From: Paramagnetospirillum magnetotacticum MS-1
GTDB lineage: Bacteria > Pseudomonadota > Alphaproteobacteria > Rhodospirillales > Magnetospirillaceae
Assembly (NCBI RefSeq): GCF_000829825.1
Contig: NZ_JXSL01000030.1
Coordinates: 131,501 to 195,500, forward strand
Length of the DNA stretch: 64,000 nt
Direction of reading: 5' to 3'
Under the pieces are notes generated by a model. That model was not told the DNA's origin. It made no database searches and saw nothing but the letters and a program-made list of their open reading frames with translations. A program made the translations under genes and the position numbers. Positions 21,758 through 27,871 of this stretch are shown in pieces. The first letter of the stretch is position 1, and the number at the start of each line of letters is the position of its first letter.

Positions 21758-22380
21758 AGCCGTCCACCCTTGCCGCCCCCTTCCTCAAGCGCGTCACCCT
21801 GCTCCCCGAGAAGGTGGAGGCGGGCCGTTTTCCCTTCGGCCATCTGCCGTTCCTCAAAGGGGATGATTTCGTCCTCGATTTCGGATCAGCCATCACCATC
21901 CTGGTGGGCGAGAACGGCAGCGGCAAATCCACCCTGATCGAGGGGATCGCGTCTTGCGCCGGTTTTCCCATGCTGGGCGGCAGCCGGGACCACCGACCGG
22001 CAGAGGACGCGGGCTCGGGTGCATTGGGAAGCGCCTTGCGCCTGTCCTGGCTGCCCAAGGTCTCCAACGGCTTCTTCTTCCGGGCCGAGAGCTTTTTCGG
22101 TCTCGCCGGCTATCTGGACGAGGTGGGCTCCCTGGACCGCCAGGGCGGACGGGCTCTGCACCGTCAAAGCCACGGCGAGGCCTTCATGGCCTTGTTCAAA
22201 AATCGCCTCGACTCAGGCCAGCGCGCCATCTACCTGCTGGACGAACCGGAAGTGGCGCTGTCACCGCGCAGGTCGCAAAGTCGGTTGATGTGTCTGATCC
22301 ATTGTATTGTTGTCATAGCGCGTTTCCTTTCCATGCGTTTTCTGGTGAAAATCGCTGGGGCGGCCTGGAAAACGCAATGA
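21754..22380 (+). CDS. AAA-type ATPase (SMC/RecF-like nucleotide-binding), 3'-truncated
   Basis: The N-terminal part is a clear predicted ATPase: Walker A 'VGENGSGKSTLIEG' near residue 50 and Walker B 'YLLDEPEVALSP' near residue 168. In this family the sequence then runs into a 'Q-x-x-x-L ... T-H-S-P' helix and switch. Here the protein instead becomes 'RRSQSRLMCLIHCIV...' with no family character and stops after 208 residues. The break near 22270 coincides with a drop in GC and the first island palindromes. I read it as an insertion or recombination junction that removed the 3' end. The start has a strong GAGGAGAAGGG site. The product is probably non-functional. Confidence 0.75.
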   Translation: MKPSTLAAPFLKRVTLLPEKVEAGRFPFGHLPFLKGDDFVLDFGSAITILVGENGSGKSTLIEGIASCAGFPMLGGSRDHRPAEDAGSGALGSALRLSWLPKVSNGFFFRAESFFGLAGYLDEVGSLDRQGGRALHRQSHGEAFMALFKNRLDSGQRAIYLLDEPEVALSPRRSQSRLMCLIHCIVVIARFLSMRFLVKIAGAAWKTQ

Positions 22381-22820
22381 AAGAGGCTGTCACTGTTTCC
22401 GTCGAAAGCAGTTAAGCCCCAGCATTGTATTTATGATGGTCGGCGGCCTATCTGCAGCTGATCTGTGAAATAAATTTTCTGCAATTGTCACGGTTTGCTC
22501 CATTGCTGCATAGCACAAACCAGCGCATTCATAATTCATTGATTATACAGCTGAAATTCAACGGATTATCGCCTTGCCGTGTTACACGACACTCGTGCCT
22601 GTAGGTTTAACCTACGCATGGCCCGCGATCATGAAAGGGCCATTTATACCTCTGCATTTTCTGGACTGAATAGATGGCTGGTCGTATATGTAGGTAATAG
22701 AGACGGCGCATCCATGGGCAAAAGTGCAATGACGATACGGCCGTATTAGCGATCGATTATCTCATCGTCCTTGGTCGTGCTGGTGGCCGCCGTTTTCAAG
22801 TGTTCAAGGGAGCCGACCAG
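22381..22820. other. Island intergenic DNA with first palindrome block
   Basis: 440 bp of AT-richer DNA with no supported gene. It contains the 22573-22627 repeat and presumably the promoter of the first bacteriohemerythrin. Confidence 0.5.
22573..22627. repeat. 55-bp direct repeat, copy 1, with two palindromes
   Basis: Matches 23269-23323 at all but two of 55 positions. Each copy contains two odd-centred palindromes: GTGTTACAC extended (centre 22583) and GTAGGTTTAACCTAC (22601-22615). The two copies bracket the first bacteriohemerythrin gene, giving a unit of 696 bp. Confidence 0.85.
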
Positions 22821-23234
22821 ATGGATCTGAACTGGAAGTCGGAGTACGAGACTGGCTATGACCGAATAGACTGGGAGCACAGAGTATTTCTCGATTTGGT
22901 CTCGGAATTTGTATCGGAGGCAGAGGGAGACGGTGAGCACACGCTACTACTGCGCCTCGCTCATGAAGTTTATAAATACGCCGACTTCCACTTTTTCAGC
23001 GAAGAGCGGGTGATGGTGAAGCTAAGCTATCCAGAAGCCGAGCATCATCGCCAAGTGCACAAGGCGCTGCTTGAAGAGTTGAGGGTCTTTATTGATTCCT
23101 TGTCCATCGATCGTTATCAAGCTGAGCCGATGGCTCGCTTTCTTGTTCGGTGGTTTCTGTCCCACACGGCAAATGAGGACCATAAGCTGGCAGACAGTGT
23201 GGTGGAATTCCGAGCTCGAGGCGGTCACATTTAG
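22821..23234 (+). CDS. Bacteriohemerythrin
   Basis: Oxygen-binding di-iron protein of 137 residues, a single hemerythrin domain. The iron ligands are visible: His in 'DWEHRVFLDL', the His and Glu in 'DFHFFSEERVM', the two His in 'EHHRQVHKALL', and the His and Asp in 'SHTANEDHKL'. The ATG at 22821 follows GGGAG by eight bases; a GTG at 22800 in frame lacks one. In related bacteria such proteins deliver or sense oxygen, and they are numerous in magnetotactic spirilla. The gene is flanked by the 55-bp repeats (22573 and 23269). Confidence 0.9.
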   Translation: MDLNWKSEYETGYDRIDWEHRVFLDLVSEFVSEAEGDGEHTLLLRLAHEVYKYADFHFFSEERVMVKLSYPEAEHHRQVHKALLEELRVFIDSLSIDRYQAEPMARFLVRWFLSHTANEDHKLADSVVEFRARGGHI

Positions 23235-23268
23235 CCATATCGACCAGTATGTTTTCCCGATACCAGCC

Positions 23269-23323
23269 TCTTGTCGTGTTACACGACACTCGTGCCTGTA
23301 GGTTTAACCTACGCCTGGCCCGC
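23269..23323. repeat. 55-bp direct repeat, copy 2, with two palindromes
   Basis: Second copy of the 22573-22627 repeat, with GTCGTGTTACACGAC (23273-23287) and GTAGGTTTAACCTAC (23298-23312). It begins 35 bp after the bacteriohemerythrin stop. Confidence 0.85.
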
Positions 23324-23336
23324 GCACACGTCGTCC

Positions 23337-23359
23337 ACTTGTCGGGAAACCCGACAAGT
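23337..23359. repeat. TTGTCGGG palindrome, copy 1
   Basis: Perfect 10-bp arms (ACTTGTCGGG / CCCGACAAGT) around AAA. It lies 14 bp beyond the stop of the minus-strand coiled-coil gene, so it could end that transcript. Related copies at 24400-24424, 24444-24458 and 25109-25129. Confidence 0.8.
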
Positions 23360-23373
23360 TTCAGCCAGCATTG

Positions 23374-23637
23374 CTATTCCTCACCAACCTCAAGAGAATT
23401 GATCTTCGTGACGGTGTCCACCTGAAGATCTCTGATCGCCCTCACTCTTTCTATTGAAAGGCGGAACTCCTCATCTGCTCGATCAAGATCGGCAATGGCA
23501 GATGGGGTTAGCTGCCCAATTGTTTGAAGGCGATGACGAATCAAAATCACGTCGCGCCTTGCAGTGGCCAACTGGTTCAGGAGAGTGCGTGCACCTTCGG
23601 TGAGCCTCTCTACGGAAACAATACCATCTGCAAACAT
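23374..23637 (-). CDS. Hypothetical coiled-coil protein, 87 residues
   Basis: Small soluble protein, almost wholly helical in character and rich in charged residues with heptad-like hydrophobic spacing ('RLTEGARTLLNQLATARRDVILIRHRLQTI', abbreviated landmark 'LLNQLATARRDVIL'). No known domain recognised. It lies 63 bp downstream of a second unknown gene on the same strand and may be co-transcribed with it. Confidence 0.55.
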   Translation of the reverse strand: MFADGIVSVERLTEGARTLLNQLATARRDVILIRHRLQTIGQLTPSAIADLDRADEEFRLSIERVRAIRDLQVDTVTKINSLEVGEE

Positions 23638-23700
23638 TGCATCGCACCTAATGCTATAAAAAAACGATTTAAATTAGCAATTGTTCAAAAATAATCACGG

Positions 23701-24204
23701 TTAGTTGATGCTGGACTCCAGGCTCATTATTGCGCTGCGGGCATCATCTATTGCCGCGATGTCTTCATTTGAAAGGCCATTTCCTCCGTTAGCATACTTC
23801 CCTATATATGCAACCTCTTCAAGTATCTCCAGCGCACTCGAGGCACGCCATTTATTTGCTACGTATTTGCTGCGGGCCGCATTCCTTGCATCATTAACAA
23901 CATCGTGAACGCACTCTATAATAATACTAACAACTGATCCGCCGATGTCTTTATGTATGCCCGCCATTATTGTGCGAATTTCATTTGAGGAGTTTGCTGT
24001 TTTATCTTGATCTAGCCTTGATTCCTGAAGGCAGTCTAGGTTGTATAGTCTTTCTATTGCGCCAACAACATCGCGCTTAATGTCATTGTGCCTCCTGCAG
24101 TCGTTTGGCAACTGCTTGAGGAGAGCGATGTCGGACGCAATCTCTCCAGCGACATCGCGAATGGCTTTAAAAACCAAATTGGTCTGCTGGGCTGAGGTGG
24201 TCAT
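23701..24204 (-). CDS. Hypothetical helical protein, 167 residues
   Basis: Soluble, predominantly helical protein with no signal peptide or membrane segment and no family I recognise. It has a Cys-x-x-x-Asp-Cys-type spread ('CRRHNDIK', 'LDCLQ', 'ECVHDVV') but no clear metal motif. Lower GC than the backbone. The ribosome site is weak (AAGAG). Its reading frame is intact and its neighbours are island genes, so it is probably accessory cargo. Confidence 0.6.
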   Translation of the reverse strand: MTTSAQQTNLVFKAIRDVAGEIASDIALLKQLPNDCRRHNDIKRDVVGAIERLYNLDCLQESRLDQDKTANSSNEIRTIMAGIHKDIGGSVVSIIIECVHDVVNDARNAARSKYVANKWRASSALEILEEVAYIGKYANGGNGLSNEDIAAIDDARSAIMSLESSIN

Positions 24205-24399
24205 GATGCGGAACTCTTAAGGCTGCGTAACTCGCGAGCAGGTTCTCCATGCAGGTGAAATTATACACGGAAATTTTTAATGGGCTTTGCCGTCAGGGAA
24301 AACCAAATGTGAATGAACGGCCGTAGCGACGATACTTACAGCCTATAGCACATGAAAATTTTGCATGACGGCACGCCCGTCGGCTTTCCCTACGCCAGC

Positions 24400-24424
24400 A
24401 ACTTGTCAGGAAACCCGACAAGTT
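24400..24424. repeat. TTGTCGGG palindrome, copy 2 (plus a weaker one at 24444-24458)
   Basis: 11-bp arms with one mismatch around AAA (AACTTGTCAGG / CCCGACAAGTT). Twenty bases on, GTCGG-GAAAA-CCGAC is a shorter relative immediately before the ribosome site of the next gene. Together they are placed like operators or a leader hairpin. Confidence 0.75.
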
Positions 24425-24473
24425 GGCCGCGGCCATAAATACCGTCGGGAAAACCGACAGCAGGAGGGAGCCG

Positions 24474-24689
24474 ATGCGGATGTGGGAGATTGTGGCCGAG
24501 GAGATCAAGGCCAACAGCATCGGGGATAATTTGAAGAAGCAGGCCGACGCGAAGGCGGATCAGGCGAAGAAGCTCAAGCAAGCTGCTTCCGTTCAGAAGA
24601 AGCGCGAACAGGTCAGCAGCGCGAAAGCGTCCATGGCGAAGAAGCAAGGCGATCTGACAAAGCTCATTGCGACTGGAAATCAGCTATGA
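24474..24689 (+). CDS. Small lysine-rich helical protein, 71 residues
   Basis: Very basic, Ala/Lys/Gln-rich helix-forming protein ('KKQADAKADQAKKLKQAASV') with no Cys and one Trp. It could bind nucleic acid or act as a structural helper; no family recognised. The ATG at 24474 is chosen for the excellent AGGAGG site; the frame is open 17 codons upstream through the palindrome region. Followed by an inverted repeat that may end the transcript. Confidence 0.55.
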   Translation: MRMWEIVAEEIKANSIGDNLKKQADAKADQAKKLKQAASVQKKREQVSSAKASMAKKQGDLTKLIATGNQL

Positions 24690-24692
24690 GCA

Positions 24693-24827
24693 AAACATAA
24701 TAAAAGCAGCATTTCATTATGTTTGCAGTTAATCCCTTGATTATCAACGCAGATAATCACCGTAGCGATATCGGCGATTTCACTCATATAATGTTTTACC
24801 TAATGCGATAACTTTTCATTAGGTAAA
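24693..24827. promoter_or_regulatory. Three nested inverted repeats upstream of the recombinase gene
   Basis: Within 135 bp there are three separate inverted repeats: AAACATAAT/ATTATGTTT (24693-24701 and 24716-24724), TGATTATC/GATAATCA (24738-24745 and 24752-24759), and TTTACCTAATG/CATTAGGTAAA (24795-24805 and 24817-24827). The last has 11-bp arms with an 11-bp spacer and ends three bases before the recombinase ATG. The first may be a terminator; the last looks like an operator or a recombinase core site. Confidence 0.7.
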
Positions 24828-24830
24828 GCG

Positions 24831-25400
24831 ATGAAACAGGCAAAGGTACTCAGCGAAGCGGAACTGAAGCGCGTGCTATCGGTGATCGCCAATCAACGCC
24901 ATGCAGCACGCAACCGCATGGCGGTCATGTTGAGTTTCTACGCAGGAATGCGCGTCGGAGAGATCGCCCATTTGAAACTCGGCGACGTTCTTGATGGTGA
25001 TGGCCGCGTAAAGGACCAGATCACGCTGTTGGCCCACTACACCAAGACCGCCGAAGCCAGGGCGGTCTTCGTCAGCGGCAAGCTGCGCCGCGAGCTTGAG
25101 CGGTACATGTTGTCGGGAGTCCCGACAACTGACCGCGCCGCGCCGTTCCTCGTGACGCAAAAGGCCACCGCGTTCTCGGCCAACACGCTGTGCCAGTTAT
25201 TTGGACAGATTTATACGCTGGCCGGAATTGATGGTGCGAGCAGCCACAGCGGTCGGCGGTGGTTTATCACCCAGTTGGCCCACAGCGGCGTGTCCGCGAA
25301 GGTCATCATGACGCTGGCCGGTCATCGCCACTTGTCCACCACGCAGCGTTATATCGAGGTCAACGACCAGATGATGAAAGCTGCCGTGGAGGTGCTGTAG
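24831..25400 (+). CDS. Minimal tyrosine recombinase (phage-integrase family)
   Basis: Site-specific recombinase of 189 residues, essentially a bare catalytic domain; the SAM-like core-binding domain is missing. The active-site set is present: Arg in 'MRVGEIAHLK', His-x-x-Arg in 'HSGRRWFI', His in 'LAGHRHLSTTQ' and the nucleophile Tyr in 'QRYIEV'. Short recombinases of this kind act on plasmid dimers, invertible segments or islands. The gene contains a perfect palindrome at 25109-25129 and is preceded by three inverted repeats. A decayed copy lies at 26455-26560, after the hemerythrin-REC pair. Confidence 0.88.
   Translation: MKQAKVLSEAELKRVLSVIANQRHAARNRMAVMLSFYAGMRVGEIAHLKLGDVLDGDGRVKDQITLLAHYTKTAEARAVFVSGKLRRELERYMLSGVPTTDRAAPFLVTQKATAFSANTLCQLFGQIYTLAGIDGASSHSGRRWFITQLAHSGVSAKVIMTLAGHRHLSTTQRYIEVNDQMMKAAVEVL
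25109..25129. repeat. TTGTCGGG palindrome inside the recombinase gene
   Basis: Perfect 10-bp arms (GTTGTCGGGA / TCCCGACAAC) around one base, within coding sequence. It matches the core of the palindromes at 23337 and 24400, so it may be a conserved binding site. Confidence 0.75.
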
Positions 25401-25412
25401 CTGGCAGAGAGG

Positions 25413-25901
25413 TTAAACCTCAAGTTCATTGCCATCCTCATCAGATAGATAAATTAAAGGGCGGCTGTCTACGTTGTCGTTTGTCAGATAGCCACTGTAT
25501 TGTTTGTCAATAGTTTGAATATGTCCCACGAGCCATCGCTCGACGAGGCCGCTCATTGTTGCCGCAATATCTTTATTTCCATTTCTATAATCTTGAGCGA
25601 TTTGATGCGCCTTCGCGGCAAAAGCTTCATGTGCAGCAAGATGTTCGGCCAAATAGGGATAGTTCACGGCGGCCATTGCCATCTCTTCGCGCAGGAAATG
25701 GCCTTCAACGTATTCTTCAAGTACATTAATCGCCGTTTCGATTAGGTAGTCATTCCCTTCCTCTGGGCCTTCTATAACATCGCGGAGCAGCCCTGCCAGC
25801 CTAAAGAAGGCTTGATGGTCTTCGTCAATGATGTCCACGCCAACGGACAAGTCAGCCGACCATCCATCGGGTACCTTATCCTGTTCTATGTTTTCAGACA
25901 T
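25413..25901 (-). CDS. Bacteriohemerythrin, extended C-terminus
   Basis: Hemerythrin-domain protein of 162 residues with all ligands: His in 'DEDHQAFFRL', His and Glu in 'EGHFLREEMAM', two His in 'EHLAAHEAF', and His and Asp in 'GHIQTIDKQY'. An acidic tail of about 20 residues follows the domain. The ATG at 25901 gives a normal N-terminus; the frame is open to 25970, which would overlap the REC gene. It lies directly downstream of the REC gene on the same strand, suggesting an oxygen-responsive signalling pair. The pair is bracketed by the recombinase and its remnant. Confidence 0.88.
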   Translation of the reverse strand: MSENIEQDKVPDGWSADLSVGVDIIDEDHQAFFRLAGLLRDVIEGPEEGNDYLIETAINVLEEYVEGHFLREEMAMAAVNYPYLAEHLAAHEAFAAKAHQIAQDYRNGNKDIAATMSGLVERWLVGHIQTIDKQYSGYLTNDNVDSRPLIYLSDEDGNELEV

Positions 25902-25956
25902 ATGCGCCACCGTGATGAACGGAAAACAAATACGAATGTATGCGACCTGCTTTCGG

Positions 25957-26343
25957 TCAAGCTGGCCCAAGAATTTTGATTATCCCAGAATGAAGCTTTT
26001 TGATCGAAAATGGCTTTTCCAAGAACAAGTCCACACCTGCCTCGTATGCCTTTTTTTCCGCATCTGCGCCCACCATCCCAGTCAGTAGGACGATTGGAAT
26101 TTTTTGATCAATGCCATCAATCCCTGAGCGAATGCGTTGAGTGCATTCAAGCCCATCCATCACGTCCATCTTCCAGTCCATAATGACTAAGTGAGGAGAC
26201 GTTTCACGGATCTTGGCAATCGCATCTTCACCATTAATCGCCTGGACGATATCCTTGATGCCGATGCCATTAAGGACCTCGAAAATCAAAGTGCGTGTGG
26301 GCGGATTGTCGTCAACAATCACCGCAGTCTTTACCTTATTCAT
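25957..26343 (-). CDS. Single-domain response regulator (CheY-like REC)
   Basis: Stand-alone receiver domain of 128 residues. The acid pocket is in 'VIVDDNPPTRT', the phospho-Asp in 'IMDWKMDVMDG', the Thr in 'LLTGMVG' and the Lys in 'LEKPFS'. The ATG at 26343 has GAGG upstream; the open frame extends 17 codons further. No output domain, so it must act on a partner protein. The downstream gene encodes a bacteriohemerythrin. Confidence 0.9.
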   Translation of the reverse strand: MNKVKTAVIVDDNPPTRTLIFEVLNGIGIKDIVQAINGEDAIAKIRETSPHLVIMDWKMDVMDGLECTQRIRSGIDGIDQKIPIVLLTGMVGADAEKKAYEAGVDLFLEKPFSIKKLHSGIIKILGPA

Positions 26344-26454
26344 TTGCCGCCCTCGAAAAATTGCTGGGCACAAAAATGCCCGCTCTGTGGCCATCGATTT
26401 GCATAAACTCTAAAAGGTTTTTGCTGTCATTTCCAGACCAAGGCAGAGATGCAC

Positions 26455-26560
26455 GCGCATCGCCGTGATGTTCAGCTTATAAGCTGGAATGCTCGTCGGC
26501 GAGATCGCCACTTGAAGGTTAACGACCAGATGATGAAAGCTGCGGTTGAGGTGCTGTAGT
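26455..26560 (+). pseudogene. Decayed, internally deleted copy of the tyrosine recombinase
   Basis: Translating in two frames gives 'RIAVMFSL*AGMLVGEIA', which matches 'RMAVMLSFYAGMRVGEIA' of the recombinase at 24831. This is followed directly by 'VNDQMMKAAVEVL*', identical to that protein's last 13 residues. The central catalytic part is deleted, with an in-frame stop and a frame change at the join. At DNA level the last 40 bases before the stop are nearly identical to 25361-25400. A second copy of the recombinase therefore once lay here, downstream of the REC-hemerythrin pair. Confidence 0.85.
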
Positions 26561-26710
26561 TGGCGAATAGCAAATGCGGACAAATCCGACGATTTAGAGC
26601 TATGCGAAATTATATTGCGGTTCATTCGCAATAATTGTTCTTTGATTACCCCCCCTGTGTGTGTTAAATAGTCAAAACCATTCAATAAGTATGGGTATTT
26701 GGGGGCGGGA

Positions 26711-26908
26711 ATGCTGGCAAGCAACATGGCGGGGACCAAGGCGGCAGCGATGGCCCCGATGGTTGGAAAGACAGTGGCCGTCGGAATTGGCGCGACCGTC
26801 GGATGGGGCGTTTTATCCGTCCTGGCCTTGGCCGCAGTGGGCAGTGTCTATTTCGCAAGGAAATACGCAGGCCCGCTTCATGTGCCAGTTACCGATCTCG
26901 AGGCATAG
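26711..26908 (+). CDS. Small Gly/Ala-rich membrane protein, 65 residues
   Basis: One strongly hydrophobic segment (about residues 21-48) rich in Gly, Ala and Val, a basic 'ARKY' flank and a short acidic tail. The ATG at 26711 follows GGGGGCGGGA. Size and composition recall small magnetosome-type membrane proteins, but no motif proves it. No family recognised. It stands alone between the recombinase remnant and non-coding DNA. Confidence 0.55.
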   Translation: MLASNMAGTKAAAMAPMVGKTVAVGIGATVGWGVLSVLALAAVGSVYFARKYAGPLHVPVTDLEA

Positions 26909-27281
26909 GCCAGCGCCTTTTCGCTCGGCCACGCTGTGCGTGACGATGATCTGGCCGAACTCGCTAAACAAATAGCTCAGGCATGGGCTCGCGGTAGCGG
27001 TCGATCTGAAATTCAGGGGCAGATGCTGGCGAACTGGACAAGCAGTTGGCCGCTGCAAAAGGCCGTTTCGGCAAGAAGCTCGCGTAAGAAGCTTTTCCAG
27101 CCCCACACAAACGGGGCTGGACTCATGAGTGCCGCACTATGCGGTCCCCGGCTTTGAAGCGTGTATGGGGGCTGGCAGCGCGAAAGCTGAGGTGTCCATA
27201 TATAAGGTGTGCGTGCCGTGTAACACGACACTCAGTCGGTCGGCTCGGGCGCAAGACAGGTCAAGATGCTGGCAGAGCGGT
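26909..27281. other. Island intergenic DNA with a palindrome
   Basis: 373 bp without a supported gene. A 73-codon frame at 26936-27157 begins with a helix-like 'DDLAELAKQIAQAWARG' but loses protein character and lacks a good start, so it may be a gene remnant. The palindrome CGTGTAACACG lies at 27217-27227. Confidence 0.45.
27217..27227. repeat. GTGTWACAC palindrome, downstream of bacteriohemerythrin 3
   Basis: CGTGT-A-ACACG followed by ACAC, the same core as at 22578, 23273 and 27841. It lies 55 bp beyond the stop of the minus-strand bacteriohemerythrin; the partner copy is upstream of that gene. Confidence 0.7.
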
Positions 27282-27746
27282 TCAAGTCCGAGCCAGTATC
27301 AGGTGCTTGCTCGGGGGAACGGCCTCCGCAGCCGCTAAAGCGGCGGCGTCTCCTCGGATAGCAACCGCCATTAAAGCATCTAGTCCCGTAATATGGTCAG
27401 CAAGCCAGTTTACGACACCCTTGATCACATCTTCGCCAATGACAGCGTTTTGATCTGAGATGATCTGCTCGCGCAATTTATGGACATGAGCCTCAAAGCC
27501 TTCATGGGCGCGCCTATGAGCCTCCATTCCATTATATGCACATGCGGCCATGGCGCGTTCTTCACGGCGAAAATGATGCTCAACGTAATCACACAGGGAA
27601 TCGATCACGTATATCAGGGTTTTGTGGGGGAAGTTGTACGCGCCCATAGCATGAATATCATTGATCCACGCAACGATATTCCTGTGGTCGGCATCGATTG
27701 ACGGCACTCCAACTTCCAGAGCACTTTCCCAATTGATCAGAGCCAT
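27282..27746 (-). CDS. Bacteriohemerythrin
   Basis: Third hemerythrin-domain protein, 154 residues. Ligands: His in 'DADHRNIVAW', His and Glu in 'EHHFRREERAM', two His in 'AHRRAHEGF', and His and Asp in 'DHITGLDALM'. A 25-residue tail follows the domain. The start has AGGAG nine bases upstream. The gene lies between two copies of the GTGTAACACGAC palindrome (27217 and 27841), the same bracketing seen for the first bacteriohemerythrin. Confidence 0.9.
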   Translation of the reverse strand: MALINWESALEVGVPSIDADHRNIVAWINDIHAMGAYNFPHKTLIYVIDSLCDYVEHHFRREERAMAACAYNGMEAHRRAHEGFEAHVHKLREQIISDQNAVIGEDVIKGVVNWLADHITGLDALMAVAIRGDAAALAAAEAVPPSKHLILART

Positions 27747-27840
27747 TGGCGGTGCTCCTGCGTTGCGTGCGAAATAGGAGCTGGAACTTTAATGCATATG
27801 TCATGCTCAATCCCAGCCCAATAGTACTCCTTTTCAAGCT

Positions 27841-27855
27841 GTCGTGTAACACGAC
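27841..27855. repeat. GTCGTGTAACACGAC palindrome, upstream of bacteriohemerythrin 3
   Basis: Perfect 7-bp arms around a single A, 95 bp upstream of the bacteriohemerythrin start and 16 bp beyond the integrase stop. It differs from the 23273 copy only in the central base. Confidence 0.8.
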
Positions 27856-27871
27856 GGCGACCTGACCAAAA

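Noticed and set aside
23337-25129. CRISPR array from recurring palindromic repeats
   Set aside because: Copies are few, unevenly spaced by hundreds of bases, and one is inside a gene; there are no cas genes.
26936-27157. A 73-codon open frame
   Set aside because: Protein character fades after 25 residues, no ribosome site, and no family match; kept only as a possible remnant.
22573-27855. Integron with attC sites and gene cassettes
   Set aside because: The palindromes contain a GTTTAAC-like box, but the paired R'/R'' boxes and long imperfect stem of attC are missing, and the recombinase lacks the integron-integrase insertion and full length.
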